Shown: positions 59,536 through 64,000 of the stretch, one piece after another | Numbering within the stretch: position 1 is the stretch's first letter | Layout: each line of letters starts with the position of its first letter | Origin: Emticicia sp. 21SJ11W-3 | Lineage (GTDB): Bacteria > Bacteroidota > Bacteroidia > Cytophagales > Spirosomataceae | DNA: 64,000 nt | NCBI RefSeq assembly: GCF_024138715.1 | Contig: NZ_CP092074.1 | Span: 3,162,001-3,226,000 of the forward strand | Reading direction: 5' to 3' | Program-made: the position numbers and the translations under genes | The notes under the pieces: model-generated | Told to the model about the DNA's origin: nothing | Seen by the model: the letters and a program-made list of their open reading frames with translations, nothing else | The model's database searches: none

Positions 59536-60342
59536 CTAAGCTGCCTTAATCAAGTAAAGACCCTGGGGCGTCTGTCTGCCAATTCCCTGATGCCTCAATT
59601 CTATATTATAATGTTGAAAATAATTCTTCAGACCTCTATACAAGCTTTTTCCATCTTCGATAACATTCACATATACATAGTCATATTTGACAGACCTCCA
59701 TAATCTTTCAATATATATATTGTCTAATGCCCTTCCTTTGCCATCCATGCTAATCTGCATTCCCTTGGTGGCCTGTAACCATGCCTCACAAGTAAATTGA
59801 CTCCCTTGGTCGGAGTTGATTATCTCAGGCTTGCCATAGCGTTCTGAAGCTGCTCTCAGAACCGCATGACAGCTTTTTGCATCAAGGGTATTACTGAGAT
59901 CCCATCCGGTCACGAAACGGCTGTATACATCAATGATAGCTGTTAAATAAAGAAACCCTTTGGCCATCGGAATGTAGGTGATGTCAATTTGCCACACCTG
60001 ATTGGAGCGGGTAATCTGCAGCCCTTTCAACAGGTAGGGATATTTATATTGTATTTCACCAGGCTTGCTCAGGTTTTTCTTTGGATACAACGCCTGTTGC
60101 CTCATAAGCCGTAATAACCGCCTGATTCGCTTCACGTTAGCCACATACCCTTTGGAGTCTACAAAATCTTGCATCCTCAATACACCATAGCTTGGATGGG
60201 AAAAGTAATGTTCGTCCATCAGCCTCATGATTTCTAGATTCTCTACCGACTCCTCACAGGATTTATAATACAATGAACTGCGGCTAACGCTCAATAAATC
60301 ACATTGACGACGGATACTTAGAGGCGATGTAGCATCAACCAT
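59536..60342 (-). CDS. IS3-family transposase OrfB (DDE integrase)
   Basis: 268 residues from ATG 60342, probably made mainly as an OrfAB fusion by -1 frameshifting. HTH_21 region (MRLMDEHYFSHPSYGVLRMQ) then the rve core: QVWQIDITYIPM (Asp), INSDQGSQFTC (Asp) and the Glu in ALDNIYIERLWRSVKYDYVY. No internal stop. The C-terminus is the normal IELRHQGIGRQTPQGLYL. Confidence 0.93.
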   Translation of the reverse strand: MVDATSPLSIRRQCDLLSVSRSSLYYKSCEESVENLEIMRLMDEHYFSHPSYGVLRMQDFVDSKGYVANVKRIRRLLRLMRQQALYPKKNLSKPGEIQYKYPYLLKGLQITRSNQVWQIDITYIPMAKGFLYLTAIIDVYSRFVTGWDLSNTLDAKSCHAVLRAASERYGKPEIINSDQGSQFTCEAWLQATKGMQISMDGKGRALDNIYIERLWRSVKYDYVYVNVIEDGKSLYRGLKNYFQHYNIELRHQGIGRQTPQGLYLIKAA

Positions 60343-60356
60343 CGCTAATCGCTGCT

Positions 60357-60650
60357 TTATAGTCCGGCCTTCTTTATGTTTTTTTTTAGAAAATCATTTT
60401 CCATCTCCAATTGACCAATCTTGGCATAAAGATTATTTATATCCAATTCTGGCTCCTGGATTGCTCCAGATGATTTATCAAACACCCCACTAGATAAATC
60501 AAGAAATTCCTGCTTCCATTTGCTAATCACAGCAGGCTGTAGTGAATACTTAACAGCCAAATCAGACAAAGTTTGTTGCTCTTTTACAGCCTCAATCGAC
60601 ACTTTCCATTTGAATGCCGAAGTAAATTTCCGCCGAGTTTTTTTCATCAT
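60357..60650 (-). CDS. IS3-family transposase OrfA (HTH_Tnp_1)
   Basis: 97 residues: KKTRRKFTSAFKWKVSIEAVKE then the HTH TLSDLAVKYSLQPAVISKWKQEFL, and a leucine-zipper-like end (LYAKIGQLEMENDFLKKNIKK). The 3' end contains a run of nine A followed by C on the coding strand (about 60375-60384). The orfB frame lies -1 to this frame downstream of the run, the normal geometry for IS3 frameshifting. Confidence 0.92.
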   Translation of the reverse strand: MMKKTRRKFTSAFKWKVSIEAVKEQQTLSDLAVKYSLQPAVISKWKQEFLDLSSGVFDKSSGAIQEPELDINNLYAKIGQLEMENDFLKKNIKKAGL

Positions 60651-60752
60651 GATACTTTAAAGTTAACGTTTTAATTTTAACTTAACCAATGGTACTGTTT
60701 TCGGGGAGTAGTATAATTCAACCTACATTAAAGCTAATGTATGGTCACTTAT

Positions 60753-60989
60753 TTAACAACCACTACCGCCACCTCCACATGGTTCACGAGGGGGTTTAAA
60801 AGATGTGGAGTCTTCACCGACTGCAAATATACTCTTGTAGTCATTAGATTTACTTTGTTCTTTTGTTACGGGCTGAGGAGATTCGCTTCTACAAGCCAAA
60901 AGTCCAAAACAAATCAATAACGCAATTAGGAAAAGTGCCTTGAGTTCATGGGCAGTATTGCCTATGAAATTGGATAGAGAGTGTTTCAT
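60753..60989 (-). CDS. Small lipoprotein with Cys-Gly4-Ser-Gly-Cys tail
   Basis: 78 residues. A long N-terminal polar part and hydrophobic segment (ALFLIALLICFGLLACRSE) with lipobox LLAC. Then a short polar region (PQPVTKEQSKSNDYKSIFA) and the C-terminus FKPPREPCGGGGSGC. Not recognised. Its position upstream of the TlpA-like/C39 pair, separated by IS debris, makes a link to that export system possible but unproven. Confidence 0.55.
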   Translation of the reverse strand: MKHSLSNFIGNTAHELKALFLIALLICFGLLACRSESPQPVTKEQSKSNDYKSIFAVGEDSTSFKPPREPCGGGGSGC

Positions 60990-61197
60990 TTCTATTTTTT
61001 TTTTTTAGTTTCTTCTAAATTAACCTCTAAATAAATAGTAACAAAAGCAATTCTGAATATTTTATTATAAGGCACCTCAATTGTATTTTCTGTTAGAAGG
61101 ACATCTAAAATCTTTATTCATAGTTTCCTTTTATTAAATACTATAGCTGCTAATAAGCCTTTTTTGAAATCTTGTTTCAGTACTAGTCTTAACCAAC

Positions 61198-61224
61198 AAA
61201 AAAGCCGCGTCCCGCGGCTTTTTC
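61198..61224 (-). terminator. Intrinsic terminator ending the phage tail block
   Basis: AAGCCGCG/CGCGGCTT with flanking A5/T5 runs; the stop codon of the downstream chaperone frame lies at its edge (61224-61226). Confidence 0.85.
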
Positions 61225-61550
61225 TACCCACCCCCATTCAGACTATTAAAATAATCCATCATTTCCTGGGCGTTTTTGTTGGTTAGTTTTTTGGCGTGTT
61301 TCAGGTTCTTGGGCTTGCCTTTGTCGTCGGTATCGTAGTTATACTGCGGTGCGTCGGCCAGCATGCGTTGCACGATACCCCAGCGGATACCCCAAACCAG
61401 ATACTCATAAGGCCAGTGAAAATGGCTGCAGATAGCTCCTCGTGAGCCAAACGGACTGTTTAGTCCGCTGGTGCGGCTGTCTCTATCCGATGAGGAGCTG
61501 TCGTCCGGGTCGCGGACATCAATCTGATAGAGCTGATAAAATCCCCCAGG
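61224..61550 (-). CDS. Tail assembly chaperone, downstream (-1) frame
   Basis: A 108-residue open frame without a start codon of its own. It opens after a TAA at 61551-61553 and overlaps the preceding frame by about 90 bp in the -1 register. It encodes FYQLYQIDVRDPDDSSSSDR, then AICSHFHWPYEYLVWGIRWG and a Lys-rich end with MMDYFNSLNGGG. Many tailed phages make a longer tail-assembly chaperone by -1 frameshifting just upstream of the tape-measure gene. The same position and register here suggest a G-GT-type fusion with the frame at 61460-61966. A mutational frameshift is the alternative. Confidence 0.6.
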   Translation of the reverse strand, partial: PGGFYQLYQIDVRDPDDSSSSDRDSRTSGLNSPFGSRGAICSHFHWPYEYLVWGIRWGIVQRMLADAPQYNYDTDDKGKPKNLKHAKKLTNKNAQEMMDYFNSLNGGG

Positions 61551-61966
61551 TTATTAATCTGGTTAATGTATATCGTCAACTGAATTAGCTTAGATGGCTG
61601 TATATGCCACAGAAAATAATTGGCCAGCAAACCGGCAAACAATCGTATCTTCCATTTCGAATTCAGCACCGATACCGCCACGGCCATGGCGCATTTCTTA
61701 GCCGACTCGGCCGTTATTCGCTTCGCCTCCGCCAATGCGTTTTCTGATAGCATTTCTTCATTAAACTCAATGCTCAGAAACAAATGGCTCAGGGTATCGA
61801 GCGTACCCAGGTAAGGCTGTTCAATAGAAAATGTACGCTGCTTCTGCTTCGAAAAATATCTTAAAATGCTGCGCTTAGGCACCGTAAACTGCACACCGCG
61901 GTTTATCAGCACATCTGCTTCGTGCATTTCTGCTCTGTGTGGGTCAAAATTCAGGTTTTCAAACAT
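61460..61966 (-). CDS. Putative phage tail assembly chaperone, zero frame
   Basis: 168 residues from ATG 61966 (MFENLNFDPHRAEMHEADVLINRGVQF). Mostly helical, hydrophobic near the end of the body (AGLLANYFLWHIQPSKLIQL). It lies directly after the major-tail-protein-like gene, the standard place of tail assembly chaperones in siphophages. GGGGGATTTT (about 61538-61547 on the complement) is a possible slip region leading into the -1 frame. Family membership is inferred from gene order and frame geometry. Confidence 0.6.
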   Translation of the reverse strand: MFENLNFDPHRAEMHEADVLINRGVQFTVPKRSILRYFSKQKQRTFSIEQPYLGTLDTLSHLFLSIEFNEEMLSENALAEAKRITAESAKKCAMAVAVSVLNSKWKIRLFAGLLANYFLWHIQPSKLIQLTIYINQINNLGDFISSIRLMSATRTTAPHRIETAAPAD

Positions 61967-61990
61967 AATTGGGTGAGTTTTATGGTAAAA

Positions 61991-62079
61991 ACACCTCACC
62001 CCTGCCCCTCTCCTTGGAGGAGAGGGGTTTTAAAGTCTCCCTCTCATTTAGGGAGAGGGAGATTTAGTGGGTGAGGTGT
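61991..62079. repeat. Long imperfect inverted repeat between tail genes
   Basis: ACACCTCACC at 61991 pairs with GGTGAGGTGT at 62070-62079. Inside are two further hairpins (CCCCTCTCC/GGAGAGGGG and CTCCCTCTC/GAGAGGGAG). It interrupts an otherwise tightly packed phage operon. Confidence 0.8.
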
Positions 62080-62096
62080 AGATTTGTCAATCAAAA

Positions 62097-62621
62097 TCAA
62101 TCTTCTTCTTCACCTTCATTAGCTGCCAAAGACAAAATCATTGGTGCTGCATTACCTGCAGGTTTCAGAACAGTAATCACCACTTCAACTTTCAGAGTTT
62201 CAGAACGACCAAACTGACCCGTAAACTTGGCAGTAATTTTGGCTCTCGGAATTTTAAATACAATTCCCTCTTTAGGTGTAATTTTTACCGATTTTTCGAT
62301 TGTCTGCAAGCCTGAAGGATAGTTCCAAGTGGCTGATACGCCAGTACCAGTTACACTACCGCCAAACACCTTGGCACATTGTGCTAAATCGGGTGCTGCC
62401 AATTGGAAGGTAATAGTGGTTACAGCCATTTTAGCAGCTGTGTGGATAGGTTCGTCCTGCTCTTCGGAAAAAAACTCGGTTATCTCAGGGTCTGCTGTTT
62501 CAATGGTGCAGCTACCTTCTGCAGTGTGTCCGATAGTTGCCAGCGGACTGCCCATTGCTCCGTCAGTTCCCAGAGGAGCTACTTCAATTTTGGCTAAGCC
62601 AATCGTTACTAATTTATCCAT
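62097..62621 (-). CDS. Phage major tail protein-like
   Basis: 174 residues; a β-rich protein (GLAKIEVAPLGTDGAMGSPL ... TVTTITFQLAAPD ... FKIPRAKITAKFTGQFGRSETLKVEVVITVLKP) ending in an acidic tail GEEED. Size, β-content and position between the tail-completion and chaperone genes fit a tail-tube protein. Separated by 16 bp from the upstream gene. Confidence 0.6.
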   Translation of the reverse strand: MDKLVTIGLAKIEVAPLGTDGAMGSPLATIGHTAEGSCTIETADPEITEFFSEEQDEPIHTAAKMAVTTITFQLAAPDLAQCAKVFGGSVTGTGVSATWNYPSGLQTIEKSVKITPKEGIVFKIPRAKITAKFTGQFGRSETLKVEVVITVLKPAGNAAPMILSLAANEGEEED

Positions 62622-62637
62622 TTGAATTTTGTAATTT

Positions 62638-63048
62638 TTAATTTGTATCCATTAATCTGAATTCAATTCTGAAATGAAGCCTGGTTTGTTTCATCTCAGG
62701 CTCATCATAATCTCCCTGCCGCGATGTCCAAAGTGAATAATAGCTCCCATAAGCCTCTCTCAACACCCCTCGCGCTACTGCCAGCACCTCGTCTACCCTT
62801 TTGGTATCTTTCAGTGTCTGCTTTTTGCCGTTAATGTTCTGGTAAACCTTGGGTACATAAATATTTACGTTGGCCACACCTGCCTGCAAGGTTCCGTCTC
62901 CTACCAACATACTGCTGATCACCACGTCTTCGCCGGGCGAGTCCAGCGGGCGTTCGCCCTTGTAAACGCCACCTCTGATAAAGGTTCTGAGCGGCGAGCT
63001 ACTGATTAAGTCATACAATATGTTGTCCTGATCGGCTGTTGTTCTCAT
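62638..63048 (-). CDS. Phage tail completion/terminator-like protein
   Basis: 136 residues (MRTTADQDNILYDLISSSPL). Mixed α/β with a long helix (KRVDEVLAVARGVLREAYG) and a final β-strand FRIEFRLMDTN, resembling small tail-terminator proteins. The call depends mainly on its place after the HK97 gp10-like gene (11-bp gap). Confidence 0.5.
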   Translation of the reverse strand: MRTTADQDNILYDLISSSPLRTFIRGGVYKGERPLDSPGEDVVISSMLVGDGTLQAGVANVNIYVPKVYQNINGKKQTLKDTKRVDEVLAVARGVLREAYGSYYSLWTSRQGDYDEPEMKQTRLHFRIEFRLMDTN

Positions 63049-63059
63049 TTTTCTGACGA

Positions 63060-63542
63060 TTAAACTTTCCCTTTCCTGAGCTTTTCAAGCGCATCCGTCA
63101 CCGTTTTACCTACATACATTTCAGCGCCGGTCAGTACGTCTTTCGACATCGACTCGGCCTGCACCGCATATTCCGACCCCGAAACCACAATCAGCGCATA
63201 GCCCTTGCCATATTGGGCCGCCAGTTCATAAGCCAGGCTTTCGCCTTGTTGTGCTTCGTTCACCGGTGGTTCGGCCTCTGTGCCATCAGGGGCGCTGGCA
63301 GGCGCATCGGGCATAGGCAAAAAATCTCTGGCTACCACCATCCCGTCTGCCACTATCACGTAGCCAATAGAAGCCGCCAGCCTGCCCGAAGCATCAATTG
63401 TGTGGGCATTGGCGCGCGCTTGCTGCACGCTCTCCTCACCCGCCTGCTTCAATATCTGCAGAAACGCCTCCTTTACCTGTTTAATGCCCGCCTCCAGTTC
63501 CTTCCTGATGTCGGCATGGCTGAAAGTGGATTTCAGAGCCAT
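63060..63542 (-). CDS. HK97 gp10-like tail component
   Basis: 160 residues. An N-terminal helix (FLQILKQAGEESVQQARANAHTIDASGRLAASIGYVI) has the R-A-x-x-x-T/D-G-x-L-x-x-S-I pattern of HK97 gp10 proteins. A Pro/Ala-rich insertion (PMPDAPASAPDGTEAEPP) and AAQYGKGYALIVVSGSEYAVQAES follow, the Y-A/x-V-E block near the end. Overlaps the next upstream gene by 10 bp, as in packed phage operons. Confidence 0.72.
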   Translation of the reverse strand: MALKSTFSHADIRKELEAGIKQVKEAFLQILKQAGEESVQQARANAHTIDASGRLAASIGYVIVADGMVVARDFLPMPDAPASAPDGTEAEPPVNEAQQGESLAYELAAQYGKGYALIVVSGSEYAVQAESMSKDVLTGAEMYVGKTVTDALEKLRKGKV

Positions 63543-63859
63543 AATCTTGTATGAAAACGGTCTTTACTTGCAAAAATCACCTCGCCCTCCAACCGGATAG
63601 TGCCGTCAGCCTCCAACACCCTTACGCGCTCGCCGGCCTGCAAAGGCGGTACACCCTTCGGGCAGTGTATCAGGTGTGTGGCCTGTAAATAGCTGCCATC
63701 TTCCTTGCTGAACTTCCTTTGCCTGCCTGCTTCGTTACGGCAGGCGCTCACTACTATCCAGGCGGGTTCGTCGGTCACAAAATTGCCCCGGGCATCTTGT
63801 GTAGCCACCGGCACATGGAGCCTGTGTAATACGTATGGATACTGGATTGACATCACCAC
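63533..63859 (-). CDS. Phage head closure/head-tail adaptor-like protein
   Basis: 108 residues. A small β-barrel (YVLHRLHVPVATQDARGNFV ... VSACRNEAGRQRKFSKEDGS ... GVPPLQAGERVRVLEADGTIRLEGEVIFASKDRFHTRLWL) with the conserved end typical of head-tail joining proteins. It overlaps both neighbours (ATGGTGATG start overlapping the upstream stop). Confidence 0.6.
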   Translation of the reverse strand: MVMSIQYPYVLHRLHVPVATQDARGNFVTDEPAWIVVSACRNEAGRQRKFSKEDGSYLQATHLIHCPKGVPPLQAGERVRVLEADGTIRLEGEVIFASKDRFHTRLWL

Positions 63860-64000
63860 AAATCAGATTTGTTTTTAATTTTTGGTTGTGCTGCTTTCTG
63901 CACTTTGTTTTCGCGCCCCAGGTTATGGCACAGCAATGCGTAATAATCCTGAATGCCTTCCTTGTCGTAGCTGATGCTATAGCCCCCTTCAGAGACCGAC
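63853..64000 (-). CDS. Phage gene 5' of head closure protein (head-tail connector-like), partial
   Basis: The last ~48 codons are visible (GGYSISYDKEGIQDYYALLC and a basic tail KIKNKSDLW, stop TGA at 63853-63855); the 5' part lies beyond the window. Position suggests a gp6-type connector. Function is inferred only from order. Confidence 0.45.
   Translation of the reverse strand, partial: SVSEGGYSISYDKEGIQDYYALLCHNLGRENKVQKAAQPKIKNKSDLW

Larger units (their letters stand above)
59361..60713 (-). mobile_element. IS3-family insertion sequence, complete
   Basis: About 1.35 kb carrying overlapping orfA/orfB. Imperfect terminal inverted repeats: TGCTACTCCCC at 59361 against GGGGAGTAGTA ending at 60713, with further matching GTACCA and TGGTWAAGTTAA segments inside. 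It inserted next to or within an IS5-like transposase gene. No clear target duplication seen. Confidence 0.8.

Overview
The window reads as a chromosomal segment of a Bacteroidota bacterium, probably Cytophagales, Chitinophagales or Sphingobacteriales. The evidence is the protein repertoire (DUF4369/TlpA-type thioredoxins, DUF1593, DUF1080 and ThuA proteins, LytTR/LytS pairs, many lipoproteins), the rarity of Shine-Dalgarno sequences, and several good Bacteroidota promoters of the form TTTG-N19/20-TAnnTTTG. No rRNA or tRNA gene was recognised.

Layout. 1-1.6 kb: a sulfatase (running off the left edge) and a ThuA-domain protein. 1.9-5.5 kb: a two-gene ATPase plus TOPRIM-like module whose second gene is split by an IS1634-family element flanked by an unusually long (~130 bp) direct repeat. 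5.6-7.4 kb: an IS3 remnant, a DMP19-like gene, and a terminal-inverted-repeat element whose hairpin-rich interior is tandemly triplicated; a single-unit copy lies at 13.8-14.3 kb. 8-38.6 kb: mostly ordinary accessory chromosome (lipoprotein paralogues, TlpA-like protein, SDR epimerase, Crp/Fnr regulator, histidine phosphatase, MFS exporter, tyrosinase-like protein, PHP metallohydrolase, amidase, LytS/LytTR pair, isochorismatase-like hydrolase, YceI, BNR-repeat protein, DUF1593) with a Panacea-type toxin-antitoxin candidate at 30.7-31.7 kb. 39-41 kb: a lasso-cyclase-like asparagine synthetase homologue overlapping a small precursor peptide. 41-46 kb: housekeeping-type accessory genes. 47-48.5 kb: a tandem family of five short peptides plus one degenerate member, sharing a KKxWxxPxxxKIEVA-like block related to the leader of the lasso-type precursor.

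48.9-57.6 kb is the most striking region: about fifteen copies of a REP-like palindrome, a complete REP-associated tyrosine transposase (RAYT) and a truncated duplicate of it, and five apparently identical 1,284-bp IS110-family elements. Every IS110 copy sits at the same base of the same arm of a REP palindrome. The 5' non-coding end of the element folds as a bridge RNA whose target-binding loop spells the two halves of that insertion site, and whose donor loop resembles the element's own ends. The array abuts a C39-peptidase/ABC exporter gene that has lost everything beyond its peptidase domain.

57.6-61 kb: the C39 fragment, a TlpA-like thioredoxin, an IS5-like remnant, a complete IS3-family element and a small lipoprotein ending in a Gly/Cys tail. 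61.2-64 kb: a block of phage head-tail and tail genes on the minus strand, running off the right edge, with a likely -1 frameshift pair of tail-assembly chaperones and a terminator where a tape-measure gene would be expected.
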